In this document: positions 24,253-33,701 of the stretch, piece after piece
Position numbering within the stretch: the first letter of the stretch is position 1
Layout of the letters: each line of letters opens with the position of its first letter
Assembly (NCBI RefSeq): GCF_900103785.1
Contig: NZ_FNHE01000003.1
Location: 62,001-126,000, forward strand
Length of the DNA: 64,000 bases
Reading direction: 5' to 3'
From: Geodermatophilus siccatus
GTDB taxonomy: Bacteria; Actinomycetota; Actinomycetes; Mycobacteriales; Geodermatophilaceae
Translations under genes and position numbers: made by a program
The notes under the pieces: model-generated
Told to the model about the DNA's origin: nothing
Databases searched by the model: none
What the model saw: only the letters and a program-made list of their open reading frames with translations

Positions 24253-26270
24253 CGCGTCCGCCGGCGGGTCGGGGTCGCCGTCGCCGGGGTGGGCGCCGGA
24301 GCCGGCGTCGTGGTCGTGGTGGCGGCGCCGCGACGGGCGGGAGCCGACGTCGTGGGCGCTGCCGGCGGGGCGGACGTCGTCGGTGCGGCCGGGGCCGGCG
24401 CCGTCGTGGTGTCGGTGCCGACCGGCGTCGTCCCGCCCGCGGTGCCGGGGTCGGTCGTCGGGGCCGGCGGCGGGGTCTGGGCCGCCTCCTCGGCCGCCTC
24501 CTCCGCCGCCTTGGCCTGCTCCTCGAGGGCCTTCTCGTACGCCTTGAGGACCTCGTCCGGGTCGGCCGACTCGAAGTCGTCGGGCGTGCCGCGGGTCGGG
24601 GGGCAGGTGTTGATCGAGTCGCAGTCGATGTCGTGGTGACCCACCTGGTACTGGGTCATCATGTCGTGGTCCTCGTGCGAGAGGTTGTGGCAGTGGATCA
24701 TGTACCGCCCCTCCTCGTGCTCGAAGTGCAGGAGGAGGCGGACGGTCTCGCCCTCGCCGACGTAGACGACGTCCTTGGGCCCCAGCTCCTCCGGCCGCGG
24801 CGGGCGGCCGTTGCGGCTGAGGACCTGGAAGTCGACCAGGTGCACGTGCAGGGGGTGGAACCAGCCGCCGGAGGAGTTCTCGACCTCCCAGATCTCCGTG
24901 CTGCGCGGCGCGACCGTGGCGAAGACGTGCTCGTACTTGGTCTTCACGACGTCGTCCCAGGTCTCGCCGTTGATGACCCACAGGCCGTTGCTGCGCTCCA
25001 GCCGCATCCGGCGGGTGGCCCTCGACTCGGCCGGGTCCAGCGCCATGACCGGGTGCGGGGCGCCGAGCGTGCTCGGCACGGTGTTGCCGTCGGTGCTCGT
25101 GACGGTCGTGCCGACCTCGAACTGCATCACCTTGCCGGTGTGGTCGTAGTCCCGGGCGTTCTTGACCCCGCCGTTGAGCAGCTGGACCCTCGTGCCCTTC
25201 AGGTCGGCGAAGTCGATGACGATCTCGTAGCGCTCGGCCATGCCGATCGTCAGCGTGGTGACCGTCTGCGGCTTGTGCATGAACCCGCCGTCGGTGGCGA
25301 TGACCTGGAACGGCTTGCCGTTGCTCAGCTTGAGCGTGTAGCCGCGGGCCAGTGAGCCGTTGAGCACCCGGAAGCGGTACTTGCGCGGCTCGACCTTCAT
25401 CGTCGGCCACGGCACCCCGTTGACCAGGATGACGTCCCCGTAGAGGCCGGACTCCCCGTCGTCGTCCCACATCAGCTGGCCGTTGCTGGCGAACATGACG
25501 TCGCTGATGATCAGCGGGAACTCGTACTGCGGCCGGCCCAGGCGGGCCTTCTCCCGGTCGTACCGGGGGATGCCGAGGTCGCGCTCGAGCCGCTCGTCGA
25601 CCAGGTGGTACTGGGCGGCCAGGCCCATGTACACGTTCTGCGCCGTGTGGTGCACGCCGTGGTCGTGGTACCAGAGCGTCCGCGGCGAGCAGTTGTTCGG
25701 GTACATGTAGTTCTTCCACTCACCCGGGTCGGTGAGGTCGCCGGCGTAGCCGTCGAACTGCGGCTTGGACGGCGAGCCGTGCAGGTGGGTGGAGGTCCAG
25801 GGGACGTAGCCCATGGTCGGGTGCTTGGCCGGCAGGTTGTTGATCTGCTGCATGACCACCCGGCGGCTCTGGCCGGTGTTCACGTAGCTGTCCTGGTAGA
25901 CGCGGATGGTGGGCCCCGGGACCAGCCCGTTGTAGCCCCACATCGTCGTCTTGATGCCCTTGACGAACTCGACCTGGGTCGGCTTCTGCTCGATCTTGTA
26001 GTAGTCGGTGCCGGTGTAGGCGGCGCCCACGATCGGGGCGCCGGTGCCCGGGACGGCGCCGTAGCTGTTGCCCGGCTTGTCGTCGGAGCGGTACGGCGTC
26101 GCCACCGGCGGAGCGGTGAAGGCGGCGACGTAGGGCCGGGGCATCCTCTTGGTGTCGAGCTCCGAGGCGCTCTTGGCCGACAGCACAGCCTGGTACGGCA
26201 GGGCCATGGCCGCGGTCCCGGCCAGCGACACCTTGAGGACGTCGCGGCGGTTCAGGCTGGGCGTGTCCAT
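24249..26270 (-). CDS. Tat-exported multicopper oxidase (CotA/bilirubin-oxidase type)
   Basis: This 673-residue protein starts MDTPSLNRRDVLKVSLAG, a twin-arginine signal. All four copper-ligand motifs are present: THLHGS, WYHDHG, HPLHVH and HCHNLSHEDHDMM, with Met as the axial T1 ligand. It should oxidise phenols, bilirubin-like pigments or metals such as Mn(II) using oxygen. After the cupredoxin domains (to about residue 580) comes a tail of roughly 95 residues rich in Ala, Glu, then Thr, Pro, ending in RRRTR, unusual for this family. It heads a three-gene overlapping operon. Confidence 0.92.
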   Translation of the reverse strand: MDTPSLNRRDVLKVSLAGTAAMALPYQAVLSAKSASELDTKRMPRPYVAAFTAPPVATPYRSDDKPGNSYGAVPGTGAPIVGAAYTGTDYYKIEQKPTQVEFVKGIKTTMWGYNGLVPGPTIRVYQDSYVNTGQSRRVVMQQINNLPAKHPTMGYVPWTSTHLHGSPSKPQFDGYAGDLTDPGEWKNYMYPNNCSPRTLWYHDHGVHHTAQNVYMGLAAQYHLVDERLERDLGIPRYDREKARLGRPQYEFPLIISDVMFASNGQLMWDDDGESGLYGDVILVNGVPWPTMKVEPRKYRFRVLNGSLARGYTLKLSNGKPFQVIATDGGFMHKPQTVTTLTIGMAERYEIVIDFADLKGTRVQLLNGGVKNARDYDHTGKVMQFEVGTTVTSTDGNTVPSTLGAPHPVMALDPAESRATRRMRLERSNGLWVINGETWDDVVKTKYEHVFATVAPRSTEIWEVENSSGGWFHPLHVHLVDFQVLSRNGRPPRPEELGPKDVVYVGEGETVRLLLHFEHEEGRYMIHCHNLSHEDHDMMTQYQVGHHDIDCDSINTCPPTRGTPDDFESADPDEVLKAYEKALEEQAKAAEEAAEEAAQTPPPAPTTDPGTAGGTTPVGTDTTTAPAPAAPTTSAPPAAPTTSAPARRGAATTTTTPAPAPTPATATPTRRRTR

Positions 26271-26406
26271 CGGGGGGTGCTCCTCACTCACCTGCGGTGA
26301 TCGTCGGAGGCACACTCCCGCGTCCGCCGCCCCCGTCACAGCCGGAACGAGGGGGGCGGTGGGCTCCCGTATTTGGGGGGTCCGCGCAGGTCAGCCGCTC
26401 GTGGCG

Positions 26407-27744
26407 TCACTGTCCGTGGTGAAGGGGCAGCACAGCGGTCAGCACTGCGCCGCCGCCAGGCCGATCACCCAGCGTGACGACGCCGCCGTGGTCGACCACT
26501 CGGTCCCGCAGCAGCGCCAGCCCCAGGTGGCCCTCGGCGCGCTTGTCGGTGGACGCCGGGAAGCCAACGCCGTCGTCGGCGATCTCCAGGCGCACCGCGG
26601 GCCCCCGGCGCAGCTCGGTCTCCTCGAGGGTGATCCAGGTGCGCTTGGCCTGGGCGTGGTGGGCGACGTTGGCCAGGGCCTCCTTGGCCGTGCGGTAGAG
26701 CACCGCGGTCACGTCCGGGGCGGTCTCCTGCAGCGGGGCGGCGTCCATGAGCACCTCGATGCCGGCGTCGCGCAGCGGCTCGGCGGCGTCGGCGATCGCC
26801 ACGGCCAGGCCCGGCCCGCTGAGGTCGGGCGGGTAGATGTCGACCATCAGCCGACGCAGCGACTGGACGGCGTGCCGGACCGCGCCCACGAGCTTGTCGA
26901 CGGTCGGCTGCCGCTCCTCGGGGACGCTGTTGCGCAGGGCCGAGAGGGCGTAGCTGACCCCGGCGAGGTCCTGCACCGGCCCGTCGTGCACGTCGGCGGC
27001 GATGGCCCGCCGTTCGCGGTCGGAGGCCTCGACGTTGCGCTGCACCAGCGCGGTCCGCTCGGCCTCCTGGCGCCGCACGCGGCGGGCCAGCGACGTCGCG
27101 ATGGGCACCTGCACCAGCTGCAGGACGACGAGCGCGCCGATGGCCATCGGGATGATCTGGCCGCGCAGCCGCGCTGCCTGCCGGTCGATGCCGTCGTAGG
27201 CGAAGTACGCCTCGAAGACCAGCTGCTCACCGGGGACGGTCAGCGGCGTGTAGACCTCCAGCAGCGTCTGCGGCCCGTCGCCGGGCGTGGTCTCCGGCTG
27301 CTCGTCGACCTCGGCGACGGTCTCCCCGCCGACTGCGGCCAGCAGGCCGTCCGAGGGCGGGATGACCCGGCCCTGCTGCCCGGGCTCGGTGGAGTACACG
27401 ATCTCGCCGGTCGCCCGCCAGACGACCATGCGGGTCACCGACCCGTCGCTCATCCGGTTCCGCACGTCCCGGTCGAGCTCCTCCCACCGCCCGGGGACCC
27501 CGGCCATCGCGTCGGCGAGGACGGGGGCCACCAGCAGCTCGGCCAGCCGCTCGGCGATGCCCTCGGCCTCCTCGAGCGCGTTGTCCCGCGCGATCCGCTC
27601 GCTCAGCCACACCGTGCCCGCCGAGACGGCGAGCAGGACGAACAACGCGACCGCGCAGAAGGCGGCCAGCTCGCGGCCCCAGGCGGTGCGGCGACGGGCG
27701 GGAGCGGGTCCCGAGGTGGGGGAGGAGCTGGGCTCAGCGCTCAT
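26407..27744 (-). CDS. NarX/DegS-type sensor histidine kinase
   Basis: The 445-residue protein has two helices (about 25-48 and 200-222) around an external sensor domain of 150 residues. The HisKA_3 motif ERRAIAADVHDGPVQDL gives the phospho-accepting His, followed by an HATPase domain (DDGVGF, GHLGLALLRDR). It overlaps the response regulator gene by 11 bp, so the two form a two-component pair. The ligand is unknown; the neighbouring multicopper oxidase operon on the same strand is one possible target. Confidence 0.9.
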   Translation of the reverse strand: MSAEPSSSPTSGPAPARRRTAWGRELAAFCAVALFVLLAVSAGTVWLSERIARDNALEEAEGIAERLAELLVAPVLADAMAGVPGRWEELDRDVRNRMSDGSVTRMVVWRATGEIVYSTEPGQQGRVIPPSDGLLAAVGGETVAEVDEQPETTPGDGPQTLLEVYTPLTVPGEQLVFEAYFAYDGIDRQAARLRGQIIPMAIGALVVLQLVQVPIATSLARRVRRQEAERTALVQRNVEASDRERRAIAADVHDGPVQDLAGVSYALSALRNSVPEERQPTVDKLVGAVRHAVQSLRRLMVDIYPPDLSGPGLAVAIADAAEPLRDAGIEVLMDAAPLQETAPDVTAVLYRTAKEALANVAHHAQAKRTWITLEETELRRGPAVRLEIADDGVGFPASTDKRAEGHLGLALLRDRVVDHGGVVTLGDRPGGGAVLTAVLPLHHGQ

Positions 27745-28411
27745 CCACGGCGCCGAGGAGCCCCAGCTGCTGGGCCTTGACGACCGCCTCCAGCTGGGAA
27801 CGGACCCCGAGCTTCGCGTGCAGCGACTTCACGTAGCCGCGGCAGGTCTCCAGCGTGATGCCCAGGACCCGGGCGATGGCCTTGACCTGCATCCCACGCC
27901 CGAGGCAGTCGAGGACCTCCTGCTCGCGCCGGGTCAGCTGCGGCACCGTGCCCCGGCTCCCGGCCGAGGGGGTGCGGGGCGCGCCACCGGCGAAGGTGGA
28001 CGGCGCGACGAGCATCTGGCCGGGCTGCACCCGGGAGAGGACGTCGATCATCTCGGCCAGCGAGCCGTCCTTGGGGATGAACGCCGAGGCGCCGGCCTGC
28101 GCGGCCCGGACGACCCAGTCGGGGTCGCGGTGGGCGGTGACCACGGCGACGACGGCGTCCGGCGCGACCTCGCGGATGCGGCGGGTGGCGGCCAGCCCGT
28201 CCTGGCGGGGCATCTCGATGTCCATCACCACGATGTCGGGCTGCAGCTCCTGCGCCATGGCGACCGCCTGCGCCGCCGAGTGGGCGGTGCCCACCGCGTC
28301 CATCCCGGCGGAGGCCAGGGCCCCCGAGAGGAGCTCGGCGAAGGTGCGGTGGTCGTCGACCACCAGGACCCGCGCCAGGTCGGTCGGCCGCTCCAGCTGG
28401 GCAAGCGTCAT
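27734..28411 (-). CDS. NarL/LuxR-family response regulator
   Basis: The receiver domain (about residues 10-130) has DDH, the phosphorylatable Asp in VVMDIEMP, the Thr of VVTAH and Lys of FIPKD. The C-terminal LuxR helix-turn-helix is intact (LTRREQEVLDCLGRGMQVKAIA). I prefer the ATG at 28411, with GGGGG 5 bp upstream, over ATGs at 28429 and 28450. It is paired with the overlapping kinase. An inverted repeat typical of this family lies about 100 bp upstream. Confidence 0.9.
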   Translation of the reverse strand: MTLAQLERPTDLARVLVVDDHRTFAELLSGALASAGMDAVGTAHSAAQAVAMAQELQPDIVVMDIEMPRQDGLAATRRIREVAPDAVVAVVTAHRDPDWVVRAAQAGASAFIPKDGSLAEMIDVLSRVQPGQMLVAPSTFAGGAPRTPSAGSRGTVPQLTRREQEVLDCLGRGMQVKAIARVLGITLETCRGYVKSLHAKLGVRSQLEAVVKAQQLGLLGAVDER

Positions 28412-28496
28412 CAGAACCCCCGTGATCATCCCCGTGCCCCGGCCCGCCACTGCGGGGGGACGGAGTCATGGGACCTGACGTCCGCTCTCCTGACCA

Positions 28497-28535
28497 GGGG
28501 CTTTACACCCCGAAAGGACCAAGGTCCCCTGTGGG
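28497..28535. promoter_or_regulatory. Dyad-rich region upstream of the response regulator
   Basis: GGGG-N7-CCCC (28497-28511) and GGACC-AA-GGTCC (28516-28527) lie in the leader region of the regulator gene. GGGACC-NN-GGTCC-type repeats are operators of DevR/NarL-like regulators, so autoregulation is possible. Confidence 0.35.
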
Positions 28536-28643
28536 GCCGGTCACTGCGAGCGGGTCACCACTCTGCGTGATCGTGTCGTTGCTCCCTCGTGCGGACCCGT
28601 TCACCCGGACGGGGGAGCGGACCCTGCTCCCCGGTGCGGGGGG

Positions 28644-29054
28644 TCAGCAGCCGGCGGTCGCAGAGGTCGCCGCAGCGCTCCAGGCGGTGCCGCCGGCGGC
28701 GACCGTGCGCACGTGGCCGGGCAGCGCGCCGGGGTCCTCGTCCTTGAGCAGGTAGCCCACGACACCGATCTCGCGGGCCTCCCGCACCAGGGCCGGGGTG
28801 AGCGACCCGGTGAGGACGACGACCCGCGACTCCGGGCGCTCGTCGAGCAGCTCGCGGGCCGCCTGCAGGCCGGTGACCCGCGGCATGGCCAGGTCCAGGA
28901 GGACGACGTCGGGCCGGGTGCGCCGGGCGGCGTCGAGCACCTGCGCGCCGTCCTCGCACTCGGCGACGACGGTGAGGTCACCGCTGGCGCTGAACAGCTC
29001 GACCAGGGAGTCGCGGACGAACGCGTGGTCGTCCGCGAGCAGCACCGTGATCAC
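28644..29054 (-). CDS. Receiver-only response regulator
   Basis: This 136-residue protein is a single receiver domain with no output domain. DDH, the phospho-acceptor Asp in LLDLAMP, VLTGS and LLKDE are all present. The last 20 residues are Ala/Thr-rich and end in GC, with no helix-turn-helix remnant of LuxR type. It may be a phosphate sink or a protein-interaction switch, or a truncated NarL regulator. The GTG at 29054 is chosen because the fold begins immediately after it. Confidence 0.78.
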   Translation of the reverse strand: MITVLLADDHAFVRDSLVELFSASGDLTVVAECEDGAQVLDAARRTRPDVVLLDLAMPRVTGLQAARELLDERPESRVVVLTGSLTPALVREAREIGVVGYLLKDEDPGALPGHVRTVAAGGTAWSAAATSATAGC

Positions 29055-29113
29055 GCGTCGCCTCCCCCCTCCGCGGCGTCGCGGTGTCCCGTCGGCCGTC
29101 GCGGTGCCGCCTC

Positions 29114-29136
29114 TCGGCACCGGGCCAGTGTGCCGA
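29114..29136. promoter_or_regulatory. Inverted repeat upstream of the receiver-only regulator
   Basis: TCGGCAC-N9-GTGCCGA is a perfect 7-bp inverted repeat 60 bp before the GTG start. It may be an operator. Confidence 0.3.
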
Positions 29137-29235
29137 GCGGTCCCGGGACGGGGCCAGCCCGACCCCGGGGGTGGCCGACCCCCAACCGAGGGGGCCGACC
29201 GGAACCGGGCGGTGACCGAGCGTGAGCCCCGCCGA

Positions 29236-30000
29236 TCAGTCGGAGGCGGGGGGACGACCGTCCGGCCGGCCGAGGCCGGCGGGGTCCACCCGGCCGGCGA
29301 GGACGTCGCCGGCGAGGTCGTCGACCGTGCGGCCGGCGGACCGGGCCGTGGAGCGCAGCACGTCCAGCGCCGCCGGCGCGCTCAGCCGCCGGGCCATCGC
29401 GACGCGGCCGATGGCGGTCCAGACCCGCCCGCGGTCCCGCGCCGCCGGACCGTGCAGCCACGCCGGGCCCCCGTGCGGTGACCACGGTGCCCAGATGGCG
29501 GCGTCGCCGAGCGCCGCGCAGGTCAGGTCGCCCACGGCCATGGCCTCGAAGACGTCGAGCTCGGGCACGCTGCTCTCGTCGGTGAAGAACAGGTCCATGG
29601 CGCCGGGACCGGCCAGCGTCTCGCCGATCGGGAGGGCGACCACGGCGCGGTAGGGCGTGTGCCGGGCCAGGAGCCCCGCGAACCCCGGCCAGCGGCGCTG
29701 CAGGTCGGCGAACGCCGCGAAGACCGGCTCCTGGTGCCGCTGGGCGGTCTCGCAGGGGCCGTCACCGGCGGTGAACTGCAGCCGCTCGGCGAGGTCGGCG
29801 GTCGGCGAGCTGGCCCCGAGGGGGGCCCGGCCCCCCTCGCCGGCGGTCACGCTCAGCCCCGCGGCGTCCACGCCGAGCGTCCGGGCGCAGGCGCGCGCCA
29901 GGTGCACGGGGAGCAGCTCGGGGAGGGCGAGATCGGGCTCGCGGACGTCCTCCAGCGCGACGCGGAAGCGCTCGGCGATCGACGACACGGACAGGATCAT
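29236..30000 (-). CDS. GAF-ANTAR regulator
   Basis: The protein has 254 residues. A GAF sensor domain (about residues 20-170) with the GDGPCETAQRH motif is followed by an ANTAR RNA-binding domain (about 190-245, IGRVAMARRLSAPAALDVLR). ANTAR proteins bind paired hairpins in mRNA and antiterminate. The target is not visible here. The ATG at 30000 follows a GAGGCGG ribosome site. It lies downstream of an unknown membrane protein gene on the same strand. Confidence 0.82.
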   Translation of the reverse strand: MILSVSSIAERFRVALEDVREPDLALPELLPVHLARACARTLGVDAAGLSVTAGEGGRAPLGASSPTADLAERLQFTAGDGPCETAQRHQEPVFAAFADLQRRWPGFAGLLARHTPYRAVVALPIGETLAGPGAMDLFFTDESSVPELDVFEAMAVGDLTCAALGDAAIWAPWSPHGGPAWLHGPAARDRGRVWTAIGRVAMARRLSAPAALDVLRSTARSAGRTVDDLAGDVLAGRVDPAGLGRPDGRPPASD

Positions 30001-30049
30001 CCGCCTCGCCGCGGCAACGGGGGGTGTGTGGGTGTGCCCGGGCTCCGGA

Positions 30050-31114
30050 TCAGTGCGCCGGCTGCTCCGACCGGTAGGTGTAGGCCGCTTCGCGCACCGC
30101 GTCGTCGGACTCCAGCCCCGCACCGAGGGCGCCGCCCACCGTCGCCAGCGAGCAGGTCAGCCAGGCCAGCTCGAGGTAGTCCGACAGGTGGGCGGGGTGC
30201 CCCAGGCCCTCGGAGAACAGCGGAGCGACCACGAGCAGCAGCGCGCCGGCGAGGGCGAGCAGGAACAGCACGGCGTAGAGGGTCAGGACGCCGATGACGA
30301 CGGTGGCGGTGGTCGCCACGTTGAACAGCAGCACCTGCTTGCGCACCCGGTGCGAGCGCGGTCGCTCCCACAGCCCCGCCCCGACGACGAGGGTGACCAC
30401 GACGGCGACCACCGAGCCGACGGCGATCACCGCCAGCCGCGGCCAGCCGGAGTTGTCGGCCAGCGCCCAGATGTCGCGGGTGATGAGGGCGAAGACGCCG
30501 GCCGCGATCGCCGCGGTGAGCGCACGGGACAGCCGCACGGCCAGCCGCCACGGCCGGTTGGCCCGCACCATGCCGAGCAGCAGCCGCAGGTTGCCGGTGA
30601 GCACGCGGGCGGTGAAGGCCACCCCGGCGCTGCCGTCGACCGGGTCGGTGGCCAGCTCGCGCAGCCGCCGTCCCATCGCGGCGCGGTCGTCGGCGTCGCC
30701 GTCCTCGCTGGTGCCCATCAGCGTGCGCACCAGCCCGAGCGCGGTCTGCAGCGCCCGCTTGCGCAGCCCGACCGCGCCCAGTGCTGGCAGCGACAGCAGC
30801 GCGACGCCGTGCACCGGGCTGGCCGAGCCGACCACCGGCCGCCGGTCGACCTCCAGGGGGACGTCGGTGAGCGCCAGGGCGAGGTCCCAGTCCTCGGCGA
30901 GCAGCCGCCGGCGGGTGGCCGCGACGATCTCGTCGTCGTCGGCGGGGGGCTGCACCAGCCCGTCCTCGACCGCCCGGACCTCCCAGCGGACCTCCGGGTG
31001 CTCGGCGGCCAGCTCGCCGCCGAGCTGCTCGGCCAGCCAGTCGGCCAGCTCGGCAGGGGCCCCGGGAGCGGCCACCAGCCCGACCTGGACGACGGGCGCG
31101 ACGGCCTGCGACAC
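30050..31114 (-). CDS. Membrane protein of unknown function
   Basis: The product has 354 residues. The first 170 form a soluble domain with a conserved-looking PVVGSASPVHGVALLSLPALG segment. Four helices follow in the C-terminal half (about 190-330). No family is recognised, though similar proteins are common in actinobacteria. The GTG start is preceded by GGAGGAG. It may be co-transcribed with the GAF-ANTAR gene 49 bp downstream. Confidence 0.65.
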   Translation of the reverse strand: MSQAVAPVVQVGLVAAPGAPAELADWLAEQLGGELAAEHPEVRWEVRAVEDGLVQPPADDDEIVAATRRRLLAEDWDLALALTDVPLEVDRRPVVGSASPVHGVALLSLPALGAVGLRKRALQTALGLVRTLMGTSEDGDADDRAAMGRRLRELATDPVDGSAGVAFTARVLTGNLRLLLGMVRANRPWRLAVRLSRALTAAIAAGVFALITRDIWALADNSGWPRLAVIAVGSVVAVVVTLVVGAGLWERPRSHRVRKQVLLFNVATTATVVIGVLTLYAVLFLLALAGALLLVVAPLFSEGLGHPAHLSDYLELAWLTCSLATVGGALGAGLESDDAVREAAYTYRSEQPAH

Positions 31115-31177
31115 GAGTGCTCCTCCCCGGCGCAGCCCGCGTGGCGCGCCGGGGCTCGATCATCCCGGGAGGCCCGT

Positions 31178-31233
31178 GGCCCCCTGCAGGGGCCCGCCGC
31201 GAGCCCGCGAGCGGCGGCGGCAGGGGTCCTCCT
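31178..31233 (-). terminator. Stop-adjacent GC-rich element (copy B)
   Basis: On the minus strand this begins right after the glgM-like stop with GGAGGACCCC and ends with GGGCCCCTGCAGGGGGCC. Its central CGCTCGCGGGCTCGCGG can fold. It is nearly the same design as copy A at 51023. Confidence 0.55.
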
Positions 31234-32406
31234 TCAGCCGCGGGCCGCGATCACCGCGCTGTAGACGTCCACGGTCTGCTTGGCGATCGCCGGCCAGCCG
31301 AACTCGGTCAGCACCCGCTCCCGGCCCGCCTGACCCATGCGGTCGGCCCGCTCCGGGTCGTGCAGCAGCTCGGTGACGCGCGCGGCGAGGCCCGCCTCGA
31401 AGGCGGGGACGTCATCGGGGTCGTAGGGGACCAGCAGGCCGGTCACCCCGTCGGCGACCACCTCGGGGATGCCGCCCACGGCGCTGGCGACGACCGCGGT
31501 CCCGCACGCCGCCGCCTCCAGGTTCACGATGCCCAGCGGCTCGTACACCGAGGGGACGACGAACACCGTCGCGCCGGTGATCAGCGGCACCAGCTGCTCG
31601 CGCGGCAGCATCGCCTCGATCCACACCACGCCGTCCCGCCGGGACTGCAGCTCGGCCACCGCGTCGGCGACCTGCTGCCGCTCGGCCGGGGTGTCGGCGG
31701 CGCCGGCGCACAGCACCAGCCCGGCGTCGTCGGGCAGCTGCTCGGCCGCCCGCAGCAGGTGGACGACGCCCTTCTGGCGGGTGATCCGGCCGACGAACAG
31801 CGCGTAGGGGCGGTCGGGGTCCACGCCGAGCGAGCGGACGACGTCGGGGTCGTGCACCGGCCGGTAGGCCTGGGCGTCCACCCCGTTGCCCACGACGTGC
31901 ACGCGGGCCGGGTCGAGGTCGGGGTAGGCGTCGAGCACGTCGTCGCGCATGCCGTTGCTGACCGCGATGACACCGTCGGCGGCGAGGTAGGCGGTGCGCT
32001 CCACCCACGAGGAGAGCCGGTAGCCCCCGCCGAGCTGGTCGGCCTTCCACGGCCGGCGCGGCTCGAGCGAGTGCGCCGTCACCACGTGCGGCGAGCCGTG
32101 CACCAGCGAGGCGAACAGGCCCGCGCCGTTGGCGTACCAGGTGTGGCTGTGCACCAGGTCGACGCCGGCCAGCGCCCCGGCGATCTCCACGTCCACCCCG
32201 AGCGCCTGCAGTGCGCCGTTGGCGCCCCGCAGCCCGGTGGGGACCTCGTGGCCGGTCGCGTCCGCGCGTTCCCCGCCGAAGCAGTGGACGTCGAGGTCGG
32301 GTCCGTCGGGCAGCGCGCGGAGCGCCGCCGCGAGGTGCTCCACGTGCACGCCTGCGCCGCCGTAGACGTCCGGCGGCCACTCCCGGGTCACCATGCCGAT
32401 GCGCAC
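31234..32406 (-). CDS. glgM: GT4 glucan (maltose-1-phosphate) synthase, GlgM/GlgA type
   Basis: The 390-residue GT-B glycosyltransferase begins VRIGMVTREWPPDVYGGAGVHV. EPLGIVNLEAAACG is the nucleotide-sugar-binding motif. In actinobacteria this group makes maltose-1-phosphate from ADP-glucose (GlgM) for glucan synthesis; the GlgM versus GlgA choice cannot be settled here. It diverges from glgC, which makes its substrate. GTG 32406 is supported by TAGGGT exactly 7 bp upstream and by the 387-residue length of the mycobacterial enzyme. Confidence 0.88.
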   Translation of the reverse strand: MRIGMVTREWPPDVYGGAGVHVEHLAAALRALPDGPDLDVHCFGGERADATGHEVPTGLRGANGALQALGVDVEIAGALAGVDLVHSHTWYANGAGLFASLVHGSPHVVTAHSLEPRRPWKADQLGGGYRLSSWVERTAYLAADGVIAVSNGMRDDVLDAYPDLDPARVHVVGNGVDAQAYRPVHDPDVVRSLGVDPDRPYALFVGRITRQKGVVHLLRAAEQLPDDAGLVLCAGAADTPAERQQVADAVAELQSRRDGVVWIEAMLPREQLVPLITGATVFVVPSVYEPLGIVNLEAAACGTAVVASAVGGIPEVVADGVTGLLVPYDPDDVPAFEAGLAARVTELLHDPERADRMGQAGRERVLTEFGWPAIAKQTVDVYSAVIAARG

Positions 32407-32413
32407 GCTGGTC

Positions 32414-32473
32414 ACCCTAGGGGTGATTCGCGCGCGCTGCGGTGGAGCGCCCGCGGCGAACAGCGGATACGTT
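32414..32473. promoter_or_regulatory. Divergent leaderless promoters of glgM and glgC
   Basis: On the minus strand TAGGGT (32414-32419) lies 7 bp before the glgM GTG. On the plus strand TACGTT (32468-32473) lies 7 bp before the glgC ATG. The 74-bp gap holds both promoters, and neither gene has a ribosome-binding site. Confidence 0.5.
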
Positions 32474-32480
32474 GCGACCC

Positions 32481-33701
32481 ATGCGTGGCGGTCCTCGGGT
32501 TCTCGGCATCGTCCTGGCCGGTGGTGAGGGCAAGCGGTTGGCCCCTCTGACACAGGACCGGGCCAAGCCGGCGGTGCCCTTCGGCGGCAACTACCGGCTC
32601 ATCGACTTCGTGCTCTCCAACCTGGTCAACGCCGAGATCCGGCAGATCGCGGTGCTCACCCAGTACAAGAGCCACAGCCTCGACCGGCACATCACCACGA
32701 CGTGGCGGCTCTCGCAGATGCTGGGCAACTACATCACCCCGGTGCCGGCGCAGCAGCGGCTCGGCCCGCGCTGGTACACCGGCAGCGCCGACGCGATCTT
32801 CCAGAGCCTCAACCTGATCTACGACGCGCGGCCGGACGTCGTCGTCGTCTTCGGTGCCGACCACGTGTACCGGATGGACCCCGGCCAGATGATCGACCAG
32901 CACCTGCGCACCGGTGCCGGCGTCACCATCGCCGGCCTGCGGGTGCCTCGGCACGAGGCGACCGAGTTCGGGGTGATCGACTCCGACGCCGACGGCAAGG
33001 TGCGTGGCTTCCTGGAGAAGCCGGCCGACCCGCCCGGCCTGCCGGACTCGCCCGAGGAGAGCTTCGCCTCCATGGGCAACTACGTCTTCACCACCGACGC
33101 CCTGCTCGAGGCGCTCCGCAAGGACGCCGAGGACGAGCACTCGGTGCACGACATGGGCGGCTCGATCATGCCGATGCTCGCCGACGCAGGGGACGCGTAC
33201 GTCTACGACTTCTCGACCAACATCGTCCCCGGGGCCACCGAGCGCGACCACGGCTACTGGCGCGACGTGGGGACGATCGACGCCTACCACGACGCGCACT
33301 TGGACCTGGTGTCGGTCACCCCGGTCTTCAACCTCTACAACGACCGCTGGCCGATCCTGACCCTGCCGCCCCAGCAGCCTCCGGCGAAGTTCGTGCTCGG
33401 CGGGCGGGCCGAGGAGTCGATGGTCAGCGCCGGCGCGATCATCGGCGGCGGCTCGGTGCACAACTCCGTCGTCTCGCCCGGGGTGCGCGTCGAGCGCGGC
33501 GCGCGGGTCGAGGACAGCGTGCTCATGGACGGCGTGTACGTCGGCGAGGGCGCTTTCGTCCGGCGGGCGATCCTCGACAAGAACGTCGTCGTCCCGGACT
33601 GGACCCGCATCGGCGTCGACCTCGGCGCCGACCGCGAGCGCTACCACGTCAGCACCGGTGGCGTGACGGTCCTCGGCAAGGGGGCCCGCGCCCATCGCTG
33701 A
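32481..33701 (+). CDS. glgC: Glucose-1-phosphate adenylyltransferase
   Basis: GlgC makes ADP-glucose from glucose-1-phosphate and ATP. The 406 residues carry the nucleotide motif [20 protein letters not shown], then [13 protein letters not shown], the DHVYRMD catalytic loop, and a C-terminal left-handed beta-helix with allosteric-type sites. The ATG at 32481 is chosen over the 32442 start because it matches other GlgC N-termini and has a -10 box 7 bp upstream. Confidence 0.95.
   Translation: MRGGPRVLGIVLAGGEGKRLAPLTQDRAKPAVPFGGNYRLIDFVLSNLVNAEIRQIAVLTQYKSHSLDRHITTTWRLSQMLGNYITPVPAQQRLGPRWYTGSADAIFQSLNLIYDARPDVVVVFGADHVYRMDPGQMIDQHLRTGAGVTIAGLRVPRHEATEFGVIDSDADGKVRGFLEKPADPPGLPDSPEESFASMGNYVFTTDALLEALRKDAEDEHSVHDMGGSIMPMLADAGDAYVYDFSTNIVPGATERDHGYWRDVGTIDAYHDAHLDLVSVTPVFNLYNDRWPILTLPPQQPPAKFVLGGRAEESMVSAGAIIGGGSVHNSVVSPGVRVERGARVEDSVLMDGVYVGEGAFVRRAILDKNVVVPDWTRIGVDLGADRERYHVSTGGVTVLGKGARAHR

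Noticed and set aside
28644-29054. Receiver-only regulator as a frameshifted LuxR protein
   Set aside because: No helix-turn-helix sequence appears in other frames between 28450 and 28644, so truncation by frameshift is not supported.
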